Assembly (NCBI RefSeq): GCF_003635165.1
Contig: NZ_ML058628.1
Span: forward strand, 1 to 64,000
Direction of reading: 5' to 3'
DNA from: Burkholderia sp. Nafp2/4-1b
Lineage (GTDB): Bacteria; Pseudomonadota; Gammaproteobacteria; Burkholderiales; Burkholderiaceae
Length of the DNA: 64,000 nt
The notes beneath the pieces were generated by a model. The model saw nothing but the letters and a program-made list of their open reading frames with translations. It had not been told where the DNA came from and made no database searches. Both the position numbers and the translations under genes were made by a program. Position 1 is the first letter of the stretch. Each line of letters opens with the position of its first letter. Positions 9,572 through 18,763 of this stretch are shown piece after piece.

Positions 9572-9835
9572 TTACGAAACCGATACTGTCGCGCGTCGGC
9601 TGATTAATGTGCATCCGCAAGTGGCGCGGTGTCTTTCAAGGGCCGCCGGCTGACCGTCGATCATGAAAGTTGCATCGCCTTCCTCGATTCGATTCATACC
9701 GTGCTCTGCGCAGCGAACGATATCGAATCTACGCGCAATAGCCTTTCCTTCAACGATATCGGCGTCACTACCGGTCAATACCTCGCCACCGTATGGCACG
9801 AGCGTGTCACCGACCACAATGATCTGTCTGGTCAT
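9572..9835 (-). CDS. PAAR domain protein, T6SS spike tip
   Basis: An 87-residue protein that is entirely a PAAR domain: a GDTLVPYGGEVLTGS N-terminal repeat, then CAEHGMNRIEEGDA, a DGQPAALERHRATCGCTLIS segment and possible metal-binding His/Cys residues. PAAR proteins form the sharp cone on VgrG and can help dock effectors. The usual proline-alanine-alanine-arginine motif is PAAL here. No toxin domain is fused. It sits last in the vgrG-effector-immunity block, 40 bases after the shorter Sel1 gene, which supports a role with this VgrG and phospholipase. The ribosome-binding site is weak. Confidence 0.8.
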   Translation of the reverse strand: MTRQIIVVGDTLVPYGGEVLTGSDADIVEGKAIARRFDIVRCAEHGMNRIEEGDATFMIDGQPAALERHRATCGCTLISRRATVSVS

Positions 9836-9875
9836 ATTTTTCGGTTGATTCGATCTAAAGTGAAAACTCGGCCGT

Positions 9876-10928
9876 TCATTCGGCGGGCGTCACCGCCTTG
9901 GCTGCATCGATCAATGTTTTGACGTTGCCGTCCCATTTCGGCAAGGGACTCGGTAGCAATGGCAAAACCTTGTCTAAATTCGGAAGCTTGAGACGTCCCT
10001 GATAGTGCTCCAAGGCATCGCCAATCTTGCTATAGCGATCAGCACGCGCCGCGTCAATATGGCCGACAAGATTGCGGCCGTCTGTCAAATTGAATCCGTC
10101 GAATTGGACAAAGATCGCATTCGCACATTTAGCACTTCCTAGTTTTACACCATCATGCAGTGTCTCTAGTGCGCGTCGTTTCGCCTCCGGCGTTTCCGGT
10201 CGAGCATAGATGTAGCTGAGTTTGTGTGCTGCATCGCCATATCCTTGCGCCAGAGCACACTCGAGCATCTGCGTCGCTATAGGCACATTTCCCCAGAACT
10301 CACCATCCGGATCATCATACGTCCCAGCCATCTTGTAGCCGAGAAACGTCATGGCTGCGGGACTTCCCATATCTGCCGCACGTTGAAAGAATGCATACGC
10401 AATCGTCGCGTTGCCACCTCTAACCAGACCTCTCTGGTGGTACGTACCCATGCGGTCATAGGCATCCGGCACGCCCAGCGTCATCGCCTTTTCCACCCAA
10501 CGGATCGCGACTTCTGGATTGTGCTCCGGCACCCCCGGATATGTGCTCAAAATCAACGCCGAGAGGTTCAGCATCGCCTTCCAGTGATTACGCTCCGCTG
10601 CTTGCTCGTATAGCCGGTAAATCTTCACGTAATCGCGGCGCTTGTAATACACATCCGGATCGTCCAGTGCCAACGCTTGCTGGAACCACTGCTCTGCCTG
10701 CGGATCGATAGGCGGCACGTGTTGGTCCTGATACACGCACTTGAAATCTTTACGGTGTGGATTAAACAGCGGTAGTTTCTCGTAGCGGGGTAGATCAGAC
10801 ACGGCAGTGGTCAACTTATCGGTCAAGACGGTCAATGCTCCCGCCTGCACACTGCTCGCGAGCAGACACAACCCTGCAGCAGCGACGCGCACGTTTCGAC
10901 CCACCGCAGTCGTTACGGATTTGCTCAC
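9876..10928 (-). CDS. Sel1-repeat periplasmic protein, candidate Tli5-type immunity protein (short copy)
   Basis: A 350-residue protein with a signal peptide ending near SSVQA and Sel1-like helical repeats (WFQQALALDD, RLYEQAAERNHWKAMLNLSALI, YAFFQRAADMGSPAAMTFLG, LECALAQGYGDAAHKLSYIYA). In Pseudomonas, immunity proteins against the phospholipase D effector PldB (Tle5b) carry Sel1-like repeats, and this gene lies in the matching place after such an effector. The inferred role is to bind and neutralise the phospholipase in the periplasm. The frame stays open far upstream, but the GTG at 10928 overlaps the stop of the preceding gene by four bases (GTGA), pointing to coupled translation. It is a paralogue of the preceding gene but lacks its 200-residue C-terminal extension. 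GC is low. Confidence 0.75.
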   Translation of the reverse strand: MSKSVTTAVGRNVRVAAAGLCLLASSVQAGALTVLTDKLTTAVSDLPRYEKLPLFNPHRKDFKCVYQDQHVPPIDPQAEQWFQQALALDDPDVYYKRRDYVKIYRLYEQAAERNHWKAMLNLSALILSTYPGVPEHNPEVAIRWVEKAMTLGVPDAYDRMGTYHQRGLVRGGNATIAYAFFQRAADMGSPAAMTFLGYKMAGTYDDPDGEFWGNVPIATQMLECALAQGYGDAAHKLSYIYARPETPEAKRRALETLHDGVKLGSAKCANAIFVQFDGFNLTDGRNLVGHIDAARADRYSKIGDALEHYQGRLKLPNLDKVLPLLPSPLPKWDGNVKTLIDAAKAVTPAE

Positions 10929-12493
10929 AGCGAGATCCTCTCGAAGCCATCTTCCGTTTTCGTATTGGCTCCGCCCAAGAAGGTCCACTGTACGTGCTTC
11001 GATTCGATATCCAGATGGCGATCCGCAGGCGTAGGAAACGACTCCCCTTTCAGTACAAACGCTTGCTGGTCCCAGCGATTGTATAGAACGGCAAACGGGT
11101 GATCCACGCCAACTCGAGCCTCCCAGATACCCGTTCTCGGACACCGCTCCACCCCGCGACACGAAAGTTGCTCAGGGTGCGGCGCGAGCTGGCGTAGAAA
11201 TCCGGCATCGCGCAGTTGCGCGAGAAAAACCGATCGGGTCGGCGGCACTGGCCGTGGTTCGCCCAAGTAATGCCACTGCACCTGTTCAGCTTCCAGCCAG
11301 CTCATGTGCGGCGGCTCAAACCGCTCACCTGCCCGATAGCGTTCGGGGTTGCCATTGCGGGCATATCGCAGTTGATCCTTGCGCATGGTCGATAGGCCGT
11401 AAAGGGCGAGCCAATAGCCGGTCTCCGGCACAACCTTGTCACCACTTACAGCATATGGGCTCCGCTGAAGTGACAACACGCCCTCCCCTTCGGGCATACG
11501 CTCTCGTCCCTCACGGGTGGATATGGAGCCCTTTTTGACCGGCGGCGTCACAGCCTTGGCCGCGTCGATCAATGTTTTCACATCACCGTCCCATTTCGGC
11601 AGAGACGCAGGTGGTAGCGGTAGAACCTTATCGAGGTTGGGTAGTTTCAGACGGCCTTGGTAGTGCTCCAAGGCGTCGCCAATCTTGCTATAACGTTCGG
11701 CGCGGTCCTTGTCGACACGGGGAGCAAGACTTTTACCATTTTTTAGATAAGTACCATTGAATTCGACTGACAGCTTATTTGAACACTTCGCGCTACCGAG
11801 TTTTACGCCATTATGAAATGTTTCAAGTGCAATCGCCTTGGCTTCAGATGAATATCCACTTGACTGCAAAAAACCCAACTCATACGCAGCATCGCCATAC
11901 CCTTGCGCAATCGCACATTGCAACATCTGCATAGCAATTGGTCGATTTCCCCAAAAGTCGCCGTCTGGGGAATCATAGGTGCCGCCAAGTTTGTCACCAA
12001 GAAACGTCATGGCTGACGGGCTTCCCATGTCCGCCGCGCGCTGGAAGAAAGCGTACGCGCTTGTCGCACTGCCCCCTCTGACCAACCCTCTCTGGTGGTA
12101 CACCCCCATTCGGTCATAGGCATCCGGCACGCCCAGCGTCATCGCCTTTTCCACCCAACGGATCGCCACTTCGGGATTTCGCTCCGGCACGCCCGGATAA
12201 GTGCTCAGAATCAAGGACGAGAGATTGAGCATCGCCCTCCAGTGATTACGCCCCGCCGCCTGTTCGTACAGCCGGTAAATCTTCACGTAATCGCGCCGCT
12301 TGTAATACACATCCTGATCGTCCAGTGCCAACGCTTGCTGGAACCACTGTTCCGCCTGCGGATCAATCAGCGGGACGTGTTCGTCCTGATACACGCACTT
12401 GAATTCCTTCCGGTGTGGATTGAACAAGGGCAATCTCTCGTAGCGCGGTTGATCAGACATGGCTGCGGTTAATGTGTTGGTCAAGTTAGTCAG
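9885..12493. repeat. Tandem gene duplication: 9885-10835 and 11540-12493
   Basis: Two direct copies of about 950 bases, separated by about 700 bases that encode the C-terminal extension of the upstream copy. Blocks are nearly identical at DNA level, for example around 10425-10500 and 12080-12160 (CTCTGGTGGTAC, then the stretch encoding AIRWVEKAMTLGVPDAYDRMG). Other parts, such as 10080-10210 against 11720-11860, have diverged strongly. The mixture suggests an old duplication with local gene conversion or selection for divergence. Confidence 0.85.
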
Positions 12494-12571
12494 AGGGCTC
12501 GCCTGTACGTCGCAAGCATGCAGGAACAAAGCAATGAAAATGAAGTGCACAAGGGCATTCGAAAAAATCAT
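10925..12571 (-). CDS. Sel1-repeat protein with repeated C-terminal domain, candidate Tli5-type immunity protein (long copy)
   Basis: A 548-residue protein. A signal peptide occupies residues 1-24 (FIFIALFLHACDVQA); the cysteine at 20 gives a weak lipobox-like LHAC. Residues 40-343 carry Sel1-like repeats closely matching the downstream paralogue. Residues 378-540 are absent from the paralogue and contain a twofold pattern: PETGYW (382-387), ERFEPP (416-421), VQWHYLG (431-437), then PRTGIW (478-483), ESFPTP (510-515), VQWTFLG (527-533). The start chosen is the ATG at 12571, 5 bases after GGAGG; an open GTG at 12583 precedes that site. It follows the phospholipase gene directly, as expected for effector-immunity pairing. 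Function of the extension is unknown. Confidence 0.75.
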   Translation of the reverse strand: MIFSNALVHFIFIALFLHACDVQASPLTNLTNTLTAAMSDQPRYERLPLFNPHRKEFKCVYQDEHVPLIDPQAEQWFQQALALDDQDVYYKRRDYVKIYRLYEQAAGRNHWRAMLNLSSLILSTYPGVPERNPEVAIRWVEKAMTLGVPDAYDRMGVYHQRGLVRGGSATSAYAFFQRAADMGSPSAMTFLGDKLGGTYDSPDGDFWGNRPIAMQMLQCAIAQGYGDAAYELGFLQSSGYSSEAKAIALETFHNGVKLGSAKCSNKLSVEFNGTYLKNGKSLAPRVDKDRAERYSKIGDALEHYQGRLKLPNLDKVLPLPPASLPKWDGDVKTLIDAAKAVTPPVKKGSISTREGRERMPEGEGVLSLQRSPYAVSGDKVVPETGYWLALYGLSTMRKDQLRYARNGNPERYRAGERFEPPHMSWLEAEQVQWHYLGEPRPVPPTRSVFLAQLRDAGFLRQLAPHPEQLSCRGVERCPRTGIWEARVGVDHPFAVLYNRWDQQAFVLKGESFPTPADRHLDIESKHVQWTFLGGANTKTEDGFERISL

Positions 12572-12583
12572 CATCACCTCCAC

Positions 12584-14554
12584 TCACACGGTCACGGTTC
12601 CATCAGAGGGTGGAATCGTGACCTGAGCGTGCATAGTTGTTGTCGCTCGATAGTCTTCGAATTCGAGCAAAAATCCTTGCATATCCATGCGATCCTTTCT
12701 CGCCAAGGCGTTTTGCTTCATTAGGTCGCCCCATGCTTTGTACACACCGGGAACCAGGGAACGCTCACCCGTCCCATTGATCCCCCCTCCGGAGTGCAAC
12801 ATGAACACCCGCTCACGCAGCTTCGCCGCCCACTCCTCTCCCGTTGCCGCAATGTTGATCTCGCTATTCACCGACATACTCCGCTGATTCAAATTCGCAC
12901 TACCTAACGTGACAAACACATCGTCTATCAACATCAGCTTGGAGTGGATGTAAATCTCCCGGTACGCCGTCTTGCCCCTCACCATCCCGCTCGTGCGTAA
13001 TCGCGCTACACTCACCTTCAGGCCCAGCGTGCTCTCCAATTCCTCCACGCTTGGACGGTCGAGCACCTTGTGCCTGCCCATGACCGTCATTGGACGACCA
13101 TGTTCATCCTTCAAGTTGATAGCGTACTTGGCATCCTTCGAGTTCTTATAGTTCTGACTCATCTTTCCTGAATCCACCAAATCAACCTGATTCGGCATCG
13201 TTTCGCTGCGACCAAATTCCGTCAATGTGTCAAAGGTGCGCGGCACCATTCCATCATCTTCGGGATGCGGAATGACAATGAACAAATGAAGCTTGGGAAC
13301 TTCTGAAATCGGTTTCTTGGAGAGTCGATCCCACGCATCGCAGAATTTCCCCCGCTGCTCCTTCAGATGGCGCGCAAATTCAGGATAGTAGAAGTACTGA
13401 TTTTCAATATAGATGTAATTGCGCGCGTAGCTAGTCGCCTGGAAGTACACTTCCTTGATGCTCTTCTCCCGTTCGTGCGGCTGCGTGCGCACAATCTGCA
13501 CGGCGTGTCTCGAATTTTTCGGCAACGTGGGAATCCGGGGTGGCGACTCCGCCAGCTCCTTTGTCTTCAGGGCAGACGGCGCAAACAAATTCCAACCTTG
13601 CTCAAAATTATGGTGCAGACGCTTGAGCGCGGGCCCCACCACTCGGCAAGCGTAATCTTGTAGTGGTTTCGCGTGCTTATATTGCCCTCCGCCAATCCCA
13701 TTTTTTGGATTTTGTGTAGCTTCTGCTTGACTCAGCTCCCCAGCAACTTTCCCTGAAGACCACGTCTCCCGGATGGAATCGTCGATATCATGTTTTTCGC
13801 TATCCCAATAGTCAGTCACCGAATTCAGCCCCATGACATAGCCAATGGCATGGCGCCCCCCATCGTACGCATAATCGATCAGTATCGGCTTTTGATGGTG
13901 CGTCGGGAAGTTCCAAAGCAGACCCGCTTCGTCAACCGGGTTATACCATTCGTACGCAGGTTCATCCTTTTCCTTCGGCACCGTATCGATCAAAGCCTTG
14001 ACATCGGATCTGGTGATGCTTCGCAAAACAATCTGCAGCTTCGGGTTTCTTCCTTTGGCACTTTGCGACGAAGGCAGATTGTTCTGCCACCACTTCACGC
14101 AATAGTCGTGACGGGCATGGTTGCCGTATGGCGAGCCAAGCGGGCCATGTTTGGCGTCGGTGTACCCCGGCATATTGTTCTGTTTGGTCGACGCAAGAAG
14201 GTCATACCAAATCAGCAGTCGCACACGCACCGGGTTCCTGGCTCGCGTGGTAATTTCATCCAGCAACTCGCCGTATGTTTGGCCGCGCTTCCAATGCTTT
14301 CGGGTACGGACAAGCTCCATTCCAGGATCGAAGCCCCAGCAGACAATGTCCACGGTAGATTTGGCGTTGCGAATATCCTTCTCGATTTCCTTGAAGCCTT
14401 CCTGTCCGCAGATAAAGAACTGCAACGCATTGCCATAGGTGATTGGATTCTTCTCGCGCTTCTCCAGCAGCCATTGCACGGTGCCCTGCGCTCTGCGCCC
14501 GGCTTCATCGATCGCGATATCAACAGGATTGTGTGTCTTGATGTCGTGAGTCAT
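12584..14554 (-). CDS. T6SS phospholipase D effector, Tle5 family
   Basis: A 656-residue phospholipase D superfamily protein with two complete HxKxxxxD motifs: H220/K222/D227 (HHQKPILID) and H537/K539/D544 (HSKLMLIDD), the second followed by GSANLNQRSM. The segment IYIENQYFYYPE at 381-392 is also typical of the family. Such T6SS effectors hydrolyse membrane phospholipids of target cells, acting from the periplasm. There is no signal peptide, as expected for cargo loaded on VgrG in the cytoplasm. It lies 30 bases after vgrG and is followed at once by Sel1-repeat genes like those that protect against PldB. Two 60-base lines counted by hand inside it are 42% GC, far below the flanking core genes, which suggests horizontal gain. 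Confidence 0.9.
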   Translation of the reverse strand: MTHDIKTHNPVDIAIDEAGRRAQGTVQWLLEKREKNPITYGNALQFFICGQEGFKEIEKDIRNAKSTVDIVCWGFDPGMELVRTRKHWKRGQTYGELLDEITTRARNPVRVRLLIWYDLLASTKQNNMPGYTDAKHGPLGSPYGNHARHDYCVKWWQNNLPSSQSAKGRNPKLQIVLRSITRSDVKALIDTVPKEKDEPAYEWYNPVDEAGLLWNFPTHHQKPILIDYAYDGGRHAIGYVMGLNSVTDYWDSEKHDIDDSIRETWSSGKVAGELSQAEATQNPKNGIGGGQYKHAKPLQDYACRVVGPALKRLHHNFEQGWNLFAPSALKTKELAESPPRIPTLPKNSRHAVQIVRTQPHEREKSIKEVYFQATSYARNYIYIENQYFYYPEFARHLKEQRGKFCDAWDRLSKKPISEVPKLHLFIVIPHPEDDGMVPRTFDTLTEFGRSETMPNQVDLVDSGKMSQNYKNSKDAKYAINLKDEHGRPMTVMGRHKVLDRPSVEELESTLGLKVSVARLRTSGMVRGKTAYREIYIHSKLMLIDDVFVTLGSANLNQRSMSVNSEINIAATGEEWAAKLRERVFMLHSGGGINGTGERSLVPGVYKAWGDLMKQNALARKDRMDMQGFLLEFEDYRATTTMHAQVTIPPSDGTVTV

Positions 14555-14584
14555 GTTCTCTCTCCGTTGCGTTTAGAGCACGAG

Positions 14585-17314
14585 TTACATACGCTCGCCG
14601 CGATTCGAGCGCAGATCGGCATGCTCGGGATCGTGATTGAGCGCGTCGCGCACCTTAAGATTGAATTGACCACCGTTGCTGAGCTCTACTCGATATGCCT
14701 TCGTTCCTGGCTGATGGTCTCGGACAATCACGCGACCGAACTCGTCCGTCACCCCTTCTCCGATCTTCGTGTTTCCCTCGAACAATTCGTACGGTTCGTC
14801 CACGTACCGGTTCGCCTCTCCCGGCAGCGCACCTAACGCAAAATGCAGGTTTTCCGGCAATTCCGGCGCGTCGACCGCAAGCGGAGTGCTCTTGTTGTCG
14901 GGACCAGTGAAAATACGGCCGGCAGCATGGACTTCGAACTTGCCTCCCGTGCCGCTCCGGATCTCGCCGGCATTCCAGCGCGTATAGCTGCCTCCACCGC
15001 TGATTTCCACTTCCTTCTGAGCATGGATGCGAATCCTGTCAGCCACTACGGTCACGTTGAGCTTGGCCAGCACGTTGATACTGTCCTTCAACGCCTTGAG
15101 GTCAATGTCGCCGGCGGCGGCCACCAACCGCATGCCGGCCTGATAGACAAAAAGCCGAAGTGCCTTTCTCGCGCTTGCGAACAGCCCGCCACCCGTGCTG
15201 ATCGACACATCGGTGCCAGCGGTCACCGCAGTGGCACGACCGCTACTGAGATGAAGTTGCTCGGGAGTGCTGCCGACGATACCCACGGGACTAGCGAGTA
15301 CAAGCTGCGGATCCTTGAATTGTTCGAGCTTGCCACCTCCCCGAACGGCATCAGCCTGCGTCTTAAGCGAAGCCGCAACGGCGGATTGCTCGCCATCGTG
15401 TGCGTTCGCGAGATGCGCTGCCTGCGCCAGGTTTTCGGCTAGTTCCAGAGATTCGGCAAGTTGCGCCTCGATCTCGTCGACACTAAATGCATCACCGTTT
15501 GCAGCTGGTCTACTAAAGGTCGTGAGCAGCAATCCCTGAGCGCCTCGCACGGCCGCCTTGCCGTCCGTCCGAAGCTCGGCACCCCGGCCGCGCTCGTCCT
15601 GCCGACCAGTGTTACCCGCGATACGCGTGATGTAACCCAAATTCAGCTGCGAACTGCCTTCATCGCTCGAGAGATGTGCCTGAATCTTTCCGTTCGTATC
15701 GTCGAAAGCCAGCGTATTCGCTCGCCGAGCGCCAACTTCCTTGCTGCGAAAACCAGCAAGCGTCTGATTCTCCGGCAAAGCAAACGGCGGCTTGTTGAAC
15801 GCATTCACCGCACTGCCGACGATGATCGGCAAGTCCGGATCGCCATTCGCGAATGCAACCTCAACCTCATGGCCCCGGCGCGGCAGAAATATCCCGCCGA
15901 ACTGATCGCCATGCCAGGCACCAGCAACGCGCACCCAACAACTCGAACGTTCGTCGTTGTTACCGAGCCGATCCCACAGAAACTGCAACTTCACTCGACC
16001 GTACGCATCCGTCCAGATTTCCTGGTTCTCCGGACACGTCACAACGGCATATTCAACGCCGGTAATACGCGGCTTCGCGATCGTGCGCAGCAACCGGAAC
16101 GGCTCGTGGGTCGGCTGCAACACGAAGTCCGCTTCGCAGTGGTATCGCTGACCGGACCCCGATGCCTCGCCGACCTCTTCGATCGTCAGCCTCGCGGCGA
16201 TAACCGCGTACTCGCAGTTCGCGGCGCTCTGCGGGTAGTGCGAAAGCACAAAGGTCTGGCCAGTAACCAGCCCGCGCAGGTTGCCCTGGCCGGAGGCCCT
16301 GAGCCCCTGACAACGCCACGCCTCCATCTGCACTAGCGTTAGGTATTCCGCTTCGGTCCGCGGTTCGTTGGGCGCGCCTGACAAGCCGCCCGTACCGGCC
16401 CGCGGCTGCGCATAATCGCCCCACGTGTAATGTTCCTGATTCGCGAGCCCCGTATTGCGCGGATCTTCTCGTCCGACCGTCAGGTCAGCGCGCGGCCGAG
16501 TGTAGTCGTAATCGACACTGGTCACCGCACCGGCCGTCAACGCATTCGAGACCGACAGCGCATGAATATGCTCCTCGTCAATACGCCGGCTATCGGGAGC
16601 CTCGTAGCGGATCGTCGAATAGGCATCGCCATGCGGCTTGAGCGCGGCTATCGCATCGCACAGTACGAGACGGTGCTTCCCGTCGTCGTGCTCGAAGAAG
16701 TAGAAGATGCCCCACTCCTCCCACAAGCGCTGCAGGAACGTCCAGTCGCTTTCGTGGTGCTGACGCTGGATGTCCCGCTTGGGCCAGGTCTTGTTCGGAC
16801 GCGGCGGCGTCAGTCGCTTGTCGACAGGGAACAGGTAGGCCGAGAGCACCGCATCGGTGATCTCGATCACGGACATGTCTTGGAAGATGCGGCAATCGCA
16901 GTTCTTCGTCGCCAGCCAGAGCCACGGTCGAAGCGTGACCGCGTACACGATCGATCGACCATCTTCTCGCAGGATGGATGCGTGAGTGACAATGCCGGTG
17001 ATCTCGCGCGTGCCTGCGCCGATGTTCGCCATTCCAGCGTTGCCGGCGAGGCCACGAATGAAATGCCCGACGCCTTCGAGCTGAATCGAGACGGTCAGCT
17101 CGGTGCCGATCAGCTTGTCGAGATCGATGTTCGCGGCAATGCTCTGCGAGAACCCAAGTTCGTCCGGGGTTTTCAATTCGAGCGTGTACTCGAACAGCTC
17201 GCCGAGCGTTTCGCCGCCCGTAAGCTTCACCGGCGTGAGGATCGGACGATCACCGTACATCGGCAGGGCCGCGCCGGAAATCGACAGCGTCCGTGGTGCG
17301 TCAAACAAAGCCAT
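14585..17314 (-). CDS. vgrG: VgrG (TssI), T6SS spike protein
   Basis: A 909-residue VgrG. The N-terminal gp27-like part (LTPVKLTGGETLGELFEYTLELKT, ESDWTFLQRLWEEWGIFYFFEHDD) leads into the gp5-like OB fold and needle (DAYGRVKLQFLWD, WVRVAGAWHGDQFGGIFLPRRGHEV, VAFANGDPDLPIIVGSAVNA). A DUF2345-type extension follows, then a C-terminal tail (YVDEPYELFEGNTKIGEGVTDEFGRVIV) that may receive cargo. It trimerises as the spike at the end of the Hcp tube. The start is the ATG at 17314, with AAGGAG 8 bases upstream; the open frame extends 30 codons further but without family similarity. It lies 71 bases after tssK and directly upstream of the phospholipase, its likely cargo. Confidence 0.95.
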   Translation of the reverse strand: MALFDAPRTLSISGAALPMYGDRPILTPVKLTGGETLGELFEYTLELKTPDELGFSQSIAANIDLDKLIGTELTVSIQLEGVGHFIRGLAGNAGMANIGAGTREITGIVTHASILREDGRSIVYAVTLRPWLWLATKNCDCRIFQDMSVIEITDAVLSAYLFPVDKRLTPPRPNKTWPKRDIQRQHHESDWTFLQRLWEEWGIFYFFEHDDGKHRLVLCDAIAALKPHGDAYSTIRYEAPDSRRIDEEHIHALSVSNALTAGAVTSVDYDYTRPRADLTVGREDPRNTGLANQEHYTWGDYAQPRAGTGGLSGAPNEPRTEAEYLTLVQMEAWRCQGLRASGQGNLRGLVTGQTFVLSHYPQSAANCEYAVIAARLTIEEVGEASGSGQRYHCEADFVLQPTHEPFRLLRTIAKPRITGVEYAVVTCPENQEIWTDAYGRVKLQFLWDRLGNNDERSSCWVRVAGAWHGDQFGGIFLPRRGHEVEVAFANGDPDLPIIVGSAVNAFNKPPFALPENQTLAGFRSKEVGARRANTLAFDDTNGKIQAHLSSDEGSSQLNLGYITRIAGNTGRQDERGRGAELRTDGKAAVRGAQGLLLTTFSRPAANGDAFSVDEIEAQLAESLELAENLAQAAHLANAHDGEQSAVAASLKTQADAVRGGGKLEQFKDPQLVLASPVGIVGSTPEQLHLSSGRATAVTAGTDVSISTGGGLFASARKALRLFVYQAGMRLVAAAGDIDLKALKDSINVLAKLNVTVVADRIRIHAQKEVEISGGGSYTRWNAGEIRSGTGGKFEVHAAGRIFTGPDNKSTPLAVDAPELPENLHFALGALPGEANRYVDEPYELFEGNTKIGEGVTDEFGRVIVRDHQPGTKAYRVELSNGGQFNLKVRDALNHDPEHADLRSNRGERM

Positions 17315-17385
17315 TCCGACATCTCCTTGAATCGATCGAGCCATCGACTGCCGATAGCCACCCCATCGCTTCGAACACATCACGC

Positions 17386-18732
17386 TTACGTGCGCACGCC
17401 CCAAAGCTCAAGTTTGAGCGACGGAAACTCGCCGGCCACGTGCAACGCGATACCACCATGCCGCACGACTTCCTCCCAAAGCGGCCCGCCTTGCGTCAAC
17501 TCGTAATAGATGTATCCCGCATTGAACGGAATCTGCCGCGGCGGCACCGGCAGCGCCTGCAAGCCGATGCCCGGCAGGTGGCTGCGCACCAGGCTCGGCA
17601 GCTTCTCGGACGGCCCCGCCTTCGCCTGCGCCAGAAACTGCTGCTTCAGTACGTCCGGCGGCATCGCCGCATGAACGGCCAGCACCAGTGCGGTAAAGCC
17701 CTGCATATCGACCGGATCGACCACCGCGTTGCGCATCCCGTGTCCACGGTCCTCGAACGCGATGCTCTGCGCACTGCGCACCAGCACGGCGTTCAGCAAC
17801 CGATGCGTATCGTCGACAACCGGCTTCAGACACAGATGCGGCGTCGTGTGCTGATACGGCGGATGCGTGTCGAGCGGCCGACGCGTATCCGTGCGCAGAT
17901 GCGTCGACAGTTCGCCGGCCATGCCGATCAGCAACGCATAGACGTCGGCCGGCGACACAGCCGGCACCCGCAGCATGTGCTGCAGCAACGGTTCGTAGCG
18001 GTTCAAAATCTGCAGCAGCAGGTAGTCCGTAACCGTCGCCGCGCTTGCCGTCGTCTCGTCGGTGCCGGCGAGCCGTGCTGCGAGCGCATTCGCACGCAGG
18101 TGCGCAAGATCGTGAATTTTTGTCACCCAGCTTGCGAGCAGGTCGCTCGCACCGTAACCCGACACAGGCGGCACCAGCGTATCGTCGAGCTCGATACTGC
18201 CGTCCGCACGGATCGTCTTGACACGCGTGAGTGCGAGGCCGATCCACGCATCGCCCAACTCCTTTTCCGGCATCAGGCGCAAGCGCAAATTCGACAGTTG
18301 CACAGACTCGGGGGCAAGGCCGATCGAATTCGTATCGCGCAGTTCCGTATCGAACACCAGGTAGCGCGCCATGGAATCCATGCTGTTCTCGAACGTCGTT
18401 TCTTCGCAGTTCGGCAGCCGGACCGGCACCGCGAGATAGATCACCTGATCGAGGTGCTCGGGCCGGATCGTCAGCGGTGGCGGCAGAGGCGTATTGCCCG
18501 GTGCATCGAACGGCGTGCCGTCGGCGAACACGCCGGCAGCCGATTTGACGATCACCTTCCCGAGCGCCAGCGACTCCAGGTCGAGCGCATAGCTCGCGAA
18601 GCCGAAAAAGAACGGCGACAGCGGAGCCGCACGCATATGCGCGTACTTCTCGAAGTAGCGATCCTGCTGCTGGAACAGTTGTGGCCGAAAAAACAGCCCT
18701 TCCTGCCAGGCGACCTTTGCATACCAGCTCAT
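17386..18732 (-). CDS. tssK: TssK, T6SS baseplate subunit
   Basis: A 448-residue TssK that starts with WYAKVAWQEGLFFRPQLFQQQDRYFE, the characteristic N-terminus of the family, and has normal length. TssK trimers connect the baseplate wedge (TssE/F/G) to the cytoplasmic parts of TssL and TssM. It lies 31 bases after tssJ in the leftward operon; the following vgrG starts 71 bases later. The ATG before SWYAKV is well placed. Confidence 0.95.
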   Translation of the reverse strand: MSWYAKVAWQEGLFFRPQLFQQQDRYFEKYAHMRAAPLSPFFFGFASYALDLESLALGKVIVKSAAGVFADGTPFDAPGNTPLPPPLTIRPEHLDQVIYLAVPVRLPNCEETTFENSMDSMARYLVFDTELRDTNSIGLAPESVQLSNLRLRLMPEKELGDAWIGLALTRVKTIRADGSIELDDTLVPPVSGYGASDLLASWVTKIHDLAHLRANALAARLAGTDETTASAATVTDYLLLQILNRYEPLLQHMLRVPAVSPADVYALLIGMAGELSTHLRTDTRRPLDTHPPYQHTTPHLCLKPVVDDTHRLLNAVLVRSAQSIAFEDRGHGMRNAVVDPVDMQGFTALVLAVHAAMPPDVLKQQFLAQAKAGPSEKLPSLVRSHLPGIGLQALPVPPRQIPFNAGYIYYELTQGGPLWEEVVRHGGIALHVAGEFPSLKLELWGVRT

Positions 18733-18763
18733 ACATACCGTCCGGTTTGTTGCGCGTCGTGTT

